Part shown: positions 49,289 to 62,969 of the stretch, piece after piece
Layout: the number at the start of each line of letters is the position of its first letter
How positions within the stretch are numbered: position 1 is the stretch's first letter
Source: Osedax fenrisi
Taxonomy: Eukaryota > Annelida > Polychaeta > Sabellida > Siboglinidae
Reading direction: 5' to 3'
Length of the DNA stretch: 64,000 bases
Assembly: GCA_964019155.1 (NCBI GenBank)
Contig: OZ025241.1
Span: 9,051,881 to 9,115,880, forward strand
Made by a program: the position numbers and the translations under genes
Notes under the pieces: generated by a model
Seen by the model: the letters and a program-made list of their open reading frames with translations, nothing else
Database searches by the model: none
What the model was told of the DNA's origin: nothing

Positions 49289-50413
49289 AACGTCCGCCAC
49301 GCAGGGGGCGTGGGCATGGGCGTGTCTGCTTCAAGTATTATGTAACCGCGCGAGACCATGGCTGAAATTGTGTACTAAACGCAATCATGGCGTATTGTCA
49401 ATATTCACTTATCACTACGACTATTATGACGAGAATGTATACAATCTACTTCGAAATAACCTAACACTCTAAATATTATATTATTTAGGTAATATAAAGT
49501 AAATAATATCCTATATATATTATTGAGGTAATAAATAACAGTGGCTAAATAAATGTAATTTGGATAAATTCATTAACTATTTTTATTTCCAAGATTGGAT
49601 TATATATTTATATATATATATGTGCGTATAGTTATTTATATATTATTAATATTTATCTATTTATGACGTGTGAAATGTTATAAATCCTAATGTTTTCACT
49701 ATTCTTAGGATTACATTTAAACTTAACGACTCTTAATATTTTGTTTTATGAAATTTGTAAAATAAAATTAATTATTATTGTATTTTTTATTATTATTCAA
49801 CGAATAACATATAATACTCAATATAGCACTATCACATAACTATGGGGCACAAGGGCTTAAAACACCCCATGAGATCATATTACCAACCTCAAAGAATTTA
49901 TGAAAAAAATAAAAATGGTTCATTACAGAGGGATGAAAGAAAACTCAATATCTTCCAGTTAAGCTTATAGTTATCTTTTATAATAATATAATTACCAATA
50001 TATATATATATATATATATGATAGGGTAAATTATATATATATAATTAGGTAATCCTAACCTTTTAATATAACCTTATCATGTAAATATTTATTCGTTTAA
50101 CCCGAGTTCATTTCTTCAGTATACTGATCTAATCTATAGATTAAGTATAACACGACATTACGAATCAATAGTTTATTATTATTATTTTCATAACTAGAAG
50201 TAAATTCAGAAGTTTAAGAATAATACACGAAATGCCCATTCTCCAACACAAGTAGACGAGGTTGACCTACTAGAATCAAGGTTGACTCAACATCATTGAA
50301 TTCAATGAGGACGAGATAATGTTGAGTTCAGTTATATAATTATATATGTTTGTTTTAAGATTCGTATTTTATTATATTAAAATTAGCATTCAATTATATT
50401 TATAATATAAATA

Positions 50414-50867
50414 CAGTCAAAGCTCGATAACTCAACATTGACGGGACGAGTTTTCATGTTGAGTTAGCGAGTATGTTGAGTTATCGGATGTATAAAAATG
50501 TCTATATATAGACTTAGTCTATAGACTATATATAGACTTAATTAATGTTTTGTTCACATAAATGCATTCAAAATAGTACTCGTATGATAATATAATAATT
50601 GTAATTGTATTTTTACGTTTATATATTTATATCCATATATTATTAAATAAAACCATGTTGAATAATGTATGTTGAATTATATTTGTTGAGCAATGTAGTT
50701 TTACATGTAAAAGATACGAATCCAACAATATATGTTTGTGATATTTTGATTTTTCATAAATGTTGAGTTATCGGATGTATATTTACATCTAATGTATAGG
50801 CTAGGATTATAAAAACGATGTTGAGTTATATGTATGTTGAGTTATATTTGTTACCGAGCTTCTACTG
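50414..50867. mobile_element. pogo/Tigger-like MITE, second subfamily
   Basis: Ends CAGTCAAAGCTCGATAACTC and TGTTACCGAGCTTCTACTG with TA flanks. The interior repeats ATGTTGAGTTATCGGATG words, the same design as copies 1 and 2 but with a different sequence. Confidence 0.6.
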
Positions 50868-51258
50868 TATTCTTAAAATATATATATCGGTATTTACAAC
50901 AAAAAAACTATGTTAAAACAGAAATGCAATTATTTATCGTTAATGGAGATGAGATAATTAAATGTTAATATTGATTATAAATAGAATATTATGTCTAAAT
51001 CGTCGTCATCATCATCAGTCCAATGCAAACTATTTAAATATAAATAATCGGAAAATTTAAATTTAAGTTATTCTAAATAATTAACCAAGTCGCAATTCAC
51101 TCCGTTTATAAATAGAATTCTCTTAAATTACTTTTGAACTATCTTGCTTTAGTCATGGAAGTAGGCATCAAGGCACCTACAATAATTCTCATAAGTATCC
51201 TTAAAATATAAAATCACAAATCGAGAAATTATCGACATTTATCAAAATGGAGTCCATA

Positions 51259-52132
51259 GGGGAAAGTAACCTAATACGGACACTTTAACAATAAATGGTC
51301 TTTTCTCATTATTTGTATTAAAAAATTACAATATATTAATATTATATGATTATAGATATTATTGTAATTTTAAAATTTTATTTAATCTTTTAATTCCATA
51401 GATAACGGGTGTCCGTATTCGGTACCCATGTCCGAATACGGACACCCTGTGTTATAATACGGACACCCTATATACCATTAGATAAACTATATATTATTGA
51501 TGAATCAATCAGCAAAATTAAAATGACGTTATTTATAATTAGTTTTATAAAAAATATATTGTAATTTAATTAGTTAATAATTTATTTATTTTTATTATTT
51601 TTTAATTAATAATAAAATTTAAGTATCTAAATAATATTTTTTTTAGAAAAGCTTTATTAGTGGTATTAATATTATAACGCATGCGATTTTTATGAAAATC
51701 AGAATTGTTCATACGCTGCGCACTGATTGGTTATAGGGTGTCCGTATTAAGACATTTAGAGTGTCCGTATTAGGAACTTATATGACCTCTATATATATAT
51801 GCTTATAACTTAATGAATATTTGATAACAAATATAGAAATTAAAAATACAATTTTTAGAATGCTTTATTTTGTATTAATATAATATTATATTTTATATCG
51901 ATACATTTGTATAATCATGAGAATGTTTTAAGTTGAAATGTTTTTCATAAATTTAAAAATGTAATAAAAAAATCAGTTTATTGGATATATTAGCAATATT
52001 TTGTATAATTCAAAAATAAAAAATACTTTTTAGACTATTTTATAATTATTAATATTTTATTCATTAAACATTTTTTTGTAGGATTTATAGTTTCTGAGAT
52101 TCCGAGAGTGTCCGTATTCGGTTACTTTCCCC
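51259..52132. mobile_element. 0.87 kb TIR family, best copy
   Basis: 874 bp, ends GGGGAAAGTAACCTAATACGGACA and its inverse GTGTCCGTATTCGGTTACTTTCCCC, TA on both sides. The centre (51407-51447) has a palindrome made of the same word: GGTGTCCGTATTCGG, TACCCATG, CCGAATACGGACACC. Near 51725 it has CTGATTGGTTATAGGGTGTCCGTATT. It is non-coding. TA duplication suggests a Tc1-mariner-type relationship. Confidence 0.75.
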
Positions 52133-52306
52133 TATATGGAAATAGAAGTGTATTTTTTTCGGGCGACAGAATAGAAAAGATATTGATCTTTATCTGAAGC
52201 CCTTTAGAGGAAATAACAATATAATTAATTTAAATACTTCATACGAAAATAATTTACAACTTTCTTCTAATACATATTTATTATTATTATTTATATATAT
52301 ATATTA

Positions 52307-52530
52307 CCCAGCAAACAATATATTCATCGCTTTTGGATGCACTGCGCCTAAAGTTCTGGAATTAATTCGTCGCTCTGATGACAATTTGCGCAAAAAAGAG
52401 TTGTATTGTTCTATTGTGCTTTGGCCGCTGCAATGTCCAAAAGTGTATAATTTGCGCCTACAATCTTATTGTACTTTGGGCGCTGAAGCATAGAATTTGC
52501 GCCCAAAACTTCTATTATATTATTTGCTGG
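52307..52530. mobile_element. MITE with CCCAGCAAACAATATA ends
   Basis: The left end CCCAGCAAACAATATA and right end TATTATTTGCTGG are inverted repeats. The inside holds alternating TTTGCGCC / TTGGGCGCTG words. The terminal nonamer is shared with the 10180-10340 element. The open frame in it (52378-52608) is a by-product. Confidence 0.5.
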
Positions 52531-52634
52531 AAACTATTTATAGATCTATGTCTATATATAGATGATCCATGTAAATATTCTGAAGTATTTATAAATAAAA
52601 GCATATAGGTTATAAATAAATATATAGAGATATA

Positions 52635-52684
<50 letters not shown>

Positions 52685-52697
52685 TAAAATGTATAAG

Positions 52698-52738
<41 letters not shown>

Positions 52739-53359
52739 ATTATTGTTTTATATTAATCAATGTAAAAAATATATTTTTATTATACTTATTAATTTTCAAA
52801 TATTGGACAGATATTTTGGAAAGAATTAAATCTAAACAAACCTAGCCTACTATATATAATATTAATAGTGTTAACATATATATATTATATATTATTGAAA
52901 AAGTATGCATGTATGTGATCACACTCGAATGTGTACAGAGTTTAAATATAATAAATTATTATTATAAATCATTTATACATTGTGATATGATTATTTTAGG
53001 CCAAATGAGGAGGACAACTCAAGAAACGATTTTACACTTTATTTGGGGGGAAAACAAGTACACTTAATAATAACAGGCATTAAAAAATCCCTTCAAATTA
53101 TATTTAAGTGGTCAATAATGTAATAATAATAGTTATATAGATAATAATAATTGCATCTAACACAACTGAGTAACGTTAAACACACCTGAACGCATGCAGC
53201 GTCGACCGAAAATATAATATCCCAATATAAAAGTCGTCATGACTAAATTTTCTCATTATATTCCTTCAGGCAGAATATTTATTCCTATATATATATATAT
53301 ATATATTATTACATATTCTTTTAAATATAAAATATAATATAATGTTGCATATGGAATAA

Positions 53360-56120
53360 TGCTACTAGCATACATGATGGAAATGCTGGTTGGTACGTTG
53401 ATCAGTCGGCATCTAATGAGGCTTTACTCAGTTTCTATGTTCATCACAAAGTTGTCACATCACTGCTATTGTTATCTCTAAGGCACCACGTCATTTCTTA
53501 TCACGGAATGCTGTTGTCATCTTGAAGGCGACACATTATAAAATATCATGGACTGCTGTGGATTGATAGATTTTTTAGTTGAAGGGGAAGCAATACCTTC
53601 ACGCGGCTGTTTTTAATAGATATGAAAAGACCAGTTTTTCAAAATATTATAAATATTTTTTTTGCGCAATTTTGCATTGTTATAATAATACTTTATTGAC
53701 ACTGATCTCAAATGTGAAAACCGTTTTTCTCAATCACGTCTAGTTATTTTTTTATTAACCTTTCAAATATTTTCCAAAAAGTGAGATTTCTAGAAAAAAA
53801 ATATTTTTATAATTTTTAAAACCTTAATTATTAGTAAAATTTTTTATAAAATCATATAAATATGCCTGAATATATTTTATATATATATTCAAGTATACAT
53901 TATACATTTAAAATATTATAAAATATGTTTACAAGTTGTATACAAAAATGATTTTTAAATTATGTACCCCACAAATATTTGATTATTTTCAAAAAAAATT
54001 AATAGGTCAATATTTAAGAAAATTATAGAATACATATGTAATATATTTTTCTAGATAGATTTTTAACGCTCCTTTCAGATATGTTTTTTGTTTTTACATA
54101 TCGGGTTTAGTTTTCTTTTTTTTTTCAATTTAAAATATTTTTTTTTGATTTTTTTCTCAATTTTTTTAAGTTATTAATTTATACTATTTAATGTATTTAA
54201 AAGTACTCAATTTATAACTATATTATATTATTAACCATTTTTATTGGAATTTACTTGATGATATATTAAATCTTAAAATTAAACTTAATTATTTTTTACC
54301 CGAAACTTAATTTTTTATTTTATTCATAAATAAATATATTCATTTATATGTATAAAATATTAATATATAATATATAAATAAGTATAATATATGGTTAATA
54401 ATATAATATAGTTATAAATTAAATAAAAAAAGAAAACTAAACCCGATATGTAAAAACTAAAAACATATCTGAAAGGAGCGTTAAAAATCTATCTAGAAAA
54501 ATATATTACATATGTATTCTATAATTGTTGTCATTAAATATTGACCTATTAATTTTTTTTGAAAATAATCAAATATTTGTGGGGTACATAGTTTAAAAAT
54601 CATTTTTGTATACAACTTGTAAACATATTTTATAATATTTTAAATGTATAATGTATACTTGAATATATATATAAAATATATTCGGGCATATTTATATGAT
54701 TTTATAAAATATTTAACTAATAATTAAGGTTTAATAATTAAGGTTTTAAAAATTATAAAAATATTTTTTTTCTATAAATCTCACTTTTTGGAAAATATTT
54801 GAAAGGTGAATAAAAAAAAAACTAGACGTGATTGAGAACAACGGTTTTCACATTTGAGATCAGTGTCAAAAATAAGTCTAGAATCAATTGACAGAATATC
54901 ATCCTATTGAAAAAAGTTAAAAAATGCAGGCCAGTTAAAAGTGAAAATTGGTATTATATTCGATAATAATTAAAGCTTTATAATAAACTCATAAATTAAC
55001 TATCATTCACAATAATTAATATCTATTTATAATAGTAGGTGGTATAATTAAAATTTAGGTATAATCTTTACATTAAATGATACATAAATTATTATAAAAC
55101 TTATTTTCTATATAATATTTATCTTAATTTTTTCAAAAAATTCAAATTATGAAAGTAATGCTAATGGTGCTTCCCCCAGTTAAGTAAATATATAGTATAA
55201 GAAAAGATTTTTCTGAGGAAATATATAACACTTACGCAAAATCATGTAATTCGATTTTGTATACAAAATACCCTGGTGCCACCTATAGCGTGTTAATTTT
55301 AAGAACTATGTGTTGTTTATAATGTAAATTCGTAAACTATACACTTTTAAAGTAATATGCTTTAAATTATTATTGATATGATGAAAACTAAGTGTTCATA
55401 GCTAATATATAACAAACCAATATGATACATATGTTTTAAATGCTATACATATCTATTTAGCGAGTAAAATCTAATTTATATTGCATGTAATTTAATAGAG
55501 CAATGAAAACATTGTTGTATTAAAACGCGCCGAATCTATATCTATTTCATTGATTCGATACTACTACTAGCAGCGGCATGTAGTTTTTATTAATTACGTT
55601 GCATATATAGGGAGTGTTATATCTTTGCTTCACAAAATATTTGGTATAAGTATAAATATTTGCTAACGTTATGGTCATCTTGAAGCAGAAAGGTCATGGG
55701 CTAATATCGTCATCTCTAAGGCACCAATTCACTACATATCATGGACTGCTGTTGATGAATTAAGTTTATATTTAATCTAATATATAGATGAAAGTATAAA
55801 TATTTGCTAACGTTATTGTCATCTTGAAGAAGAAAGATCATAGGTCGATGTTGTCATCCCTCAAGCTGGTATCGCAGAAGGTGGAGCCAGCTTCTGAGTT
55901 AATCTCAAAGGTGTAACGTCACTGAATATCATGGACTACTATTGATTGATTATTTTTTATTTAAGCAAATATAAAGTCGAAATATATAGTAGAAATAGTT
56001 AGTAAGTGTTAATATTTTCTAACGTATTTGTTATCTAGAAGGCGAAAGTACATGGATTGCTCTTGTTCATCTCGAAGTGTCTTGTCAATGATAATAACGG
56101 ACTGATGTTGTCATCTAGAT
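53360..56120. repeat. Diverged interspersed/tandem repeat around the foldback
   Basis: Words ATATCATGGACTGCTGTTGAT (53543, 55736, 55925), TATTTGCTAACGTTATTGTCATCTTGAAG (55655, 55800, 56010 in variants) and ATCTCTAAGGCACCA (53475, 55710) recur at 150-210 bp. No open frame survives. It could be an old minisatellite or a decayed repeat-protein gene. Confidence 0.4.
53696..54869. repeat. 1.17 kb foldback with arms of about 450 bp
   Basis: The left arm runs from TTGACACTGATCTCAAATGT to about 54240; the right arm mirrors it from about 54390 to 54869. About 75 bp of the left arm (54130-54205) is missing from the right, and the right has AATTAAGGTTT duplicated. The loop is about 150 bp. It is AT-rich and non-coding. 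Confidence 0.8.
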
Positions 56121-56872
56121 AGATATATAATATATACAAATAAGATTATAACTAAACTTATAGATTTAATATAAATTATTAAGTTTAGAGTTTATTTCGA
56201 GTTTAGAAAATATATTTATATGTATAGGTCTGGTTATAATCTGATTGAATGAACGCGAAAGTATATGTTAAATTAATACAATTACAACAATATATATATA
56301 TATATATAAATCATAACTGATGAAAATATGACCACTACTTTAATTCCTAAATGACCAGATATGGAGCTTATGCGATGAAGTTGCCATGTGTTATAAATTT
56401 CAACATTATAACTTAAAACGCATCATCGGGTCGACTGTGCACTGTAGCCGTTGATTTAAAAATGCGGGTTTTATTGCTAATAACCTATATTCACATATGT
56501 TTATAAACAGAACATAAGTCAAGCTAGAAAATAAAATAAGATAGTTAAATAAAAAATGTTATTATAAAACTACATTATTTTATTAATAAATAAGTAATTT
56601 ATAATATAATATAATCACTACCAATATACTAGCTCTAACTATAAACATTGTCATACACACATCATTCACAGTTTGAAATCATAGCCCACATTGCCTAGAA
56701 ACTATCGTTGGCACCCATCTATGAAAACTGCAATACCACGATGCACTTCATAAGTTAAATTAAAAATCATGTTAATTCAGTGATGTTGAACTAATTATTC
56801 TGTACGAGTTGTTGATGTGTTTTATGTATATTCATTATGTATATTATATACATTGATATAAACATAAAATAT

Positions 56873-56903
<31 letters not shown>

Positions 56904-57373
56904 TTACTATAGTATTATAATATTATATTATATAATCAATATATAATATAATAGTGTATTACATATGGATTCCAATGATCTCGTTGATCTCGTCAAGATT
57001 GGTGATCTCGCACAATGTTAATTTAAATAATTATTTATAAATAGTAGAATTGATATTGAACACGAAATCACCACTCCAAATTAAAACACTCCGAGATCAG
57101 TGGTACCTTACATATTATATAATATATGTATAATTAATATTAATATTTAAAAAAACTTCAATTGTAAATTGAATCCTAGTTGTAAATATTAAAAATTGAA
57201 TCAAGTGAGCTCTCTAAATATCAAAAGTTACGATTTTAAATAGATCGCGAAATTTGGTATTCATTTTATATTTTCATAATTATTATACTTTCAAAGAAAC
57301 TTTTATAGTGAAATTAGATAACTTAAATACTAAACTAATTAATAGTTACAGCGGTATATATATATATATGGTC

Positions 57374-57430
<57 letters not shown>

Positions 57431-58199
57431 TATAATATAATATTATAATTATATAATATAATATTTATTATGTCTACTTACTATTTTGTTGAACTTAATT
57501 GTCTTAGAAATTGAATTAAATAATATAGGAAAACATATATATTACAAATTAATTTTAAATTATATTGTTTATAATCTTTGTATGTTACAGAATACTTATA
57601 AAATTAGAATTATTAAAATGCATAGTAGATATATATTTCTCATTGTAAACATTGTATTTTACATTGTGATACACATATTGTGCTATCTATATATCTATAG
57701 TTTATAGTTTAAAAATATATGTATACTAGCCGTACCCGACACGTCTTTCCCCGTTTTTTGATTGTATCTATTAGTTATTATTTATAGTTATTCTTTATTC
57801 TGAATTATTTTTTTTTAATATTTCAAAATTATTTGAAAAATATAACAAAATATTAAAAAAAATAAAAAATATATTTCAAAATATTACAAAAAATATGTCA
57901 AAAATATTTTTTTTAAATGTTGAAAAATATTTTTTTAAATGTCAAATATTAAAAAAATAAATAAAAATATTTCACAAAAATATTGTTTTTTTTTAATATT
58001 TCAAAAATTAGTGGTAAAATATAACTACATATTTTAAAAATATAAAATATATTTCAAAATTTACAAAATATATTTTAAAAATACATGTATGTCGAAAAAT
58101 ATTTTTTTAAATGTCAAAAAATATTATTTTAAAATATAAAAATATTTCAAAAAAATGTCCACAAATTTCAATAAAATATCTAAAAAATATTTCAAAAAA

Positions 58200-58495
58200 G
58201 CGTCGCAAAATATTTGACATGACAATTTATTTTTGTCACCGTAACTTGTTACGACAATCAAAAATTTAGCCAGCCCAAATACCCTCAGGTGATAATGAGA
58301 ACCATAAGTTCACAAATATTACTAAATATGATTGAGAACTGAAGCGCCCAAAAGTGTCGAATTCAATATGATGAGAACTGAATTCGTCCAAAAGCGGTGA
58401 ATATATCGATTCCGAATCAAAGCGTCCAAAATCGATGGAAATGCGCCTATAAATTCTCAAAAGCACATAAAAGCGACGCACAATATTTTGCTGGG
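58200..58495 (-). mobile_element. End fragment of a CCCAGCAAA-type element
   Basis: On the minus strand it starts ACCCAGCAAAATATTGTGCG and carries the CGCTTTTGGACG / TTTTGGGCGCTTCAGTTCTC words seen in the 52.3 kb element. The left limit merges into an A/T-rich ATATTTCAAAAA low-complexity stretch. Confidence 0.4.
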
Positions 58496-58959
58496 TAGTT
58501 CAGAGTAATTATGAAAAACAATACCGCATGCAAGGAGATGCATATCACACTTTTATAGACCAAGATAATATTTATTGTTCGCTACAAATATCTATTGCGG
58601 CATAAATGATTACAGTTAAAACAAAGGGGATTTTGGAAATATTATAAAATTACTAACTGTTATAGATAATTATCGATTATAATCTGTATTAATATTAAAT
58701 AATATTATTCATATCCATCCTATAATATATATCCACAATAGGGTTTATATTAAAAACCCCTGGCGAGAGAAGCGGAGAACATCTGGTGAGCCTCTTCGTG
58801 AATAGTTAGGTAGTTTAATTATAATATCATATTATAAACACATTGGTAACATATAAGCCTACCGCTAACATTATTCAATATTTATAAGATAATGAATGCA
58901 ATTCAGTCCTACTAAGCAATACAATTTAATTTTTCTTCATAAGGTTGTTTGAATATATG

Positions 58960-59225
58960 CTTACTATCAACGGCAATATTTAAAATAGGTAGGTAAATAC
59001 GCAATAATATATCTAAAATAGATTATGCAAGATACATTATATGATTATAAAGCATAAATCTGAATTGTTGGAAGAAGTCTGATTAATCTGAGATACACTA
59101 ATGATAATGATCTGATAATTATAAGTAACACTGAAGAACTATACGATATGACTGATAAGCTAGTGACAAATGACAAATCAGTATTACAAATTAAAATAAT
59201 GATTAATATCAATGCTTAATATCAA
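58960..59225 (+). mobile_element. Possible decayed reverse-transcriptase fragment
   Basis: One frame reads INLRYTNDNDLIIISNTEEL, then YDMTDKLVTNDKSVLQIKIM. This resembles the palm motif of LINE RTs (LRYADDT.L...EEEL..L...S...GL.IN..K). The central catalytic Ala-Asp-Asp has decayed to Thr-Asn-Asp. No flanking RT sequence is recognisable. Confidence 0.3.
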
Positions 59226-61017
59226 GACCTCCTATAACCTAAGGCCCGAACACTGAATTAACATGAAGTATAAAGAGGCAATCGATTTGTAACAAACTAG
59301 CCTTTTTAAAGTAAATAAAAAATATATTTTAATAGATTATCATTTTTATGGTTTAACATTGTAGATATTGTTAATTTTAAGTTTATAAATATGATATGCT
59401 TACAAAATTATAAGTTAAATACATACAATATCAACAACATTATGAATTTTAATATACTATTATTCTGAAATATTAATAAAATTAATTTATATTTAACAAA
59501 TATTTCAATAAATCATCACGTTTAGTATTTACATTATAGATATCGCTATATATATATACACACACACATATATGTATACATGGTGTACATTTTTAAATAT
59601 TACATAACAATTTTAAATACAATATATATATATATATATATAATGTTTCATCTTATAGTAAAAAAAGTATACTTACAGTCTATATAGGAGATTCATACTG
59701 ATCTGTCTTTACTTTATGTTAACCTTCTAATTATAATTAAAAATAGAAATAATATAATACATTAAGAAATTATGAGTCATTTACGTGGATTTGAAAATAT
59801 ATGAAACAAATTGATAAATTATGTATATATTTATATCAAAGGAATACACTATCCAAATATGAATATACAAAATATATGACTGGTTTAATCTATACAAATG
59901 TAGAATTTGTTTCCCGAATATACATGCATTTAATGGCAACTAATTATACCCGAGAGAATATTCTCGAAACTGATAAATAATGTACTGTGCAATTATCTGA
60001 CCCACTAAACACTTGTCTGAAAACATTATTTTAGAATCAAAGCTACAAGATGAAATTGATACTGAATACACTTATATCATTTTGTACACAGAAAATCAAA
60101 TAAATAATTAATTATACTTATATTTTTAATTAATTAATATAATGATTAAAGGGACCTCCAAAATACGTCTAACAATAATATTTATAATTATTTATCTATC
60201 AGTTCTTGTAAAAATCATACCTAAATTGTTTATATTAATAATTATAAATTGTTTTTTATAATACTTATTAATAACTATTAAAATAAACATTCATTATAAA
60301 ATAAAAATGGGAGTTATTTTCTTAATATTTTAATTTGATAACATTATTCTACTAATATTCCAGAAATGTTATTTTTTAATATAAATTATTGAAATATTCA
60401 GTGTCAATTTTATACATACACATATATATTCCATTCTTTTAATAATATAGTTTAATAAGTAAATAGTTATATCATAATACTAACTTTAACAAATGTATAC
60501 TTTTAATTAATTTTATTTTTAAATGAATATATATATTTTATATTTTAAACCGACATACCCCTTAAAATGATTTATTATATAAATTAAATTTCATAAAATT
60601 AATAATATATTTTATTAAATCTAATTTTAATTAAATCTAATTTTATTGTTTTATTTAATAATTTACCCATCAACTAATTACTTAAGGCTTAATATATATT
60701 TTATTAACTTAAATTATTAGAATCTTTAATGTGTTTATTTATATTTGAATTAAAATTAAGTAGATAACAAAATAAAAATTATACATCATTTATTAACATT
60801 TTAATTTGTTTACACAATACATATACAAATAATTATATATAACAATATATAAATATGAAATAATAAAAAAGGATATTTTTATATACAAGTTTGAATGAAT
60901 ACATAATATAGGGGTACAATCATAACAATATGTTACATGAAATGAAAACATTGATTCAACTATATATGATTTATAATGACATTACGTATAATGTATAGTA
61001 TATACAACATTAATATT

Positions 61018-62355
61018 CTATATAAGAATAAACTTAGATGTTATAATATCTATATGTTTAATGTTAGAATATTTCAATATTTTCGTGTAATTATCTAATG
61101 AAATACAATATATATTACTATCTTCATACTTATAAAATAAACATTCATTATTATCATAAACAGTATTATCTTTAGTTATTCCATTGAATATATTAGTGTT
61201 TATTGTATTCCACTGATTAGTGTGTATATTGTAACTTTCTATATTAGTAACTAGTTTACCTCCATTCTTACCACCAATAGCATACATAATATTACCAGAT
61301 TTCACTGCAATATGTCTATGTCTACCAAGTTCTAAAGGTGCCATAGATTCCCATACATCATCTTTATAACGAATAACTTTAGTAATTTGTTCAGTACTAT
61401 ATCCACTTAATACATAAATATCACTGTTATCAATAACTGTAGCATGATTACCTACCATATAAGGTAATGTTGGACCTGCTGACCATTCATCAGTACTAGT
61501 GTTATAAATCATTACTTTATCTGTTATAATATTATTATCAATATATTCACCACCTATAGTAATTAGATTACCATCACACATTTCATTAATAGTAGGCGGA
61601 TGTAGTTCAATAAATACATAATCATTTGGATAATCACAGTTAGTTATAATATTAGTGTGCTTATTGTATTTAAACATTTTACCTATACTACAGCATAATA
61701 TATACAAGTTATTAGTCTTTGTATAAATAACATTACTAATACTACCAAAATCATGTTTAATTAATGCATTATTGTTTTGTATATCATACATTCCATCAGT
61801 GCATACTTCGTATAATGAATGTATACTATATTGTATATTAGTAAAGTTAGTTTGATTTCCATACTTATTTAATAAATCTAATGTATCAGCATTATTATTA
61901 ATTACATCTCTTAGTGAAATATTGATATTGATATCTTTAAGTATTTTATCAAGATCAATATTACCAGTTTCAATATTTTTATTTAACAGCATTAATTTAT
62001 TACTGCACAAATTCACATTGATTAATTTAAATAATTCTTCTGCATATACCATTCTATTATTTAAATCATATTGCAGCCACATTTTTAATGCTTTAACAAT
62101 AGAATATTCATCTTCTATTGTAAATAAACGTTCAGTTAATGATATTTTTAATTCATCAAATTTATATTTTAGGAAAATATATTTTTCTATTGAATTATTA
62201 AATATTGATTCTAAATTATTCTTAATGATAGTTATATAATCTTTCACTTTTAATGATAATTCGTATTTATAAATGAGATCCAGTAATATACTTTCGGGGT
62301 GTTCAGTTAAATATTCAGTAATAAATTTATCACAAATTTCGGTTAATTCTTTCAT
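61018..62355 (-). CDS. BTB-kelch (KLHL-type) protein, terminal exon with BACK and kelch repeats; 5' part outside window
   Basis: An uninterrupted 445-codon frame. Residues 1-20 (MKELTEICDKFI...) match the last BTB helix of KLHL proteins, which typically reads LQMKEL..C..FL. Residues 15-125 are a BACK domain with EDEYSIVKALKMWLQYD. From about residue 185 there are kelch blades: NLITIGGEY...VMIYNTSTDEW, IYVLSGYS...VIRYKDDVWESM, IMYAIGGKNGG...IESYNIHTNQW. KLHL proteins are substrate adaptors of CUL3 ubiquitin ligases: BTB and BACK bind CUL3, and the kelch propeller binds the substrate. The base before the ATG ends in TTTGATCAG, a good acceptor in phase 0 exactly where the BTB should continue. 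This is therefore probably the last exon, not a full gene. Codons are strongly A/T-ending, unlike the other genes here. The exact substrate is unknown. Confidence 0.75.
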   Translation of the reverse strand: MKELTEICDKFITEYLTEHPESILLDLIYKYELSLKVKDYITIIKNNLESIFNNSIEKYIFLKYKFDELKISLTERLFTIEDEYSIVKALKMWLQYDLNNRMVYAEELFKLINVNLCSNKLMLLNKNIETGNIDLDKILKDININISLRDVINNNADTLDLLNKYGNQTNFTNIQYSIHSLYEVCTDGMYDIQNNNALIKHDFGSISNVIYTKTNNLYILCCSIGKMFKYNKHTNIITNCDYPNDYVFIELHPPTINEMCDGNLITIGGEYIDNNIITDKVMIYNTSTDEWSAGPTLPYMVGNHATVIDNSDIYVLSGYSTEQITKVIRYKDDVWESMAPLELGRHRHIAVKSGNIMYAIGGKNGGKLVTNIESYNIHTNQWNTINTNIFNGITKDNTVYDNNECLFYKYEDSNIYCISLDNYTKILKYSNIKHIDIITSKFILI

Positions 62356-62358
62356 CTG

Positions 62359-62928
62359 ATCAAATTTAATATTTATATTAACAAAAGTATGTTTTTTTAA
62401 TATATTTATTAAATAATGTTATAATTTAAAGTATATAAAATAAGTTATTTAGTGATTTATTGAAAAAAACAGATTATAAAGCATATGTGCTAATATAATA
62501 AACAGTATCTAGAGACTATGTATAACTGTGAGGGGATAAATATATTCTTATTAGCAAGGTTGTTAATAGCGGTTATATGTTCAGTGATAATTAACATAGT
62601 TTCAGTTATTAAAACTCTATAGGTTTTGACTTTAGTTATAAATCCTACTAAAAATAATAATTTGTAAAGCATCCTTCACGTTTGTAATTAATATAGACAA
62701 ATTGTGTTCTGTTAACATACAAATAAATGTTGCTGTCCATTAATATGATACATTTTTTAGTTTTCATATATATATATATATATTATTAGCATAGAAAAAC
62801 TACATAAAATATTTGAACTTAAATTATTACATAATATATAGTAAACTTCTAATATTTATATAACTTATATAATATGCTATGAGTTATGTGTAATTTTGTA
62901 TGCATTTTTAATTTATGAAAAATAATAT

Positions 62929-62969
<41 letters not shown>

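Larger units (their letters stand above)
56121..61017. other. AT-rich DNA, no gene seen
   Basis: Besides the element pieces at 58200-58495 and 58960-59225, there is low-complexity ATATTTCAAAAA DNA (57800-58200). 60100-60900 is extremely AT-rich and lies downstream of the kelch gene. Confidence 0.5.

Noticed and set aside
61018..62355. Kelch frame as an integrated viral gene
   Set aside because: AT-rich and uninterrupted, but it starts exactly at a splice acceptor at the BTB/BACK border, as expected for a last exon of a host KLHL gene; no other virus-like gene is near.
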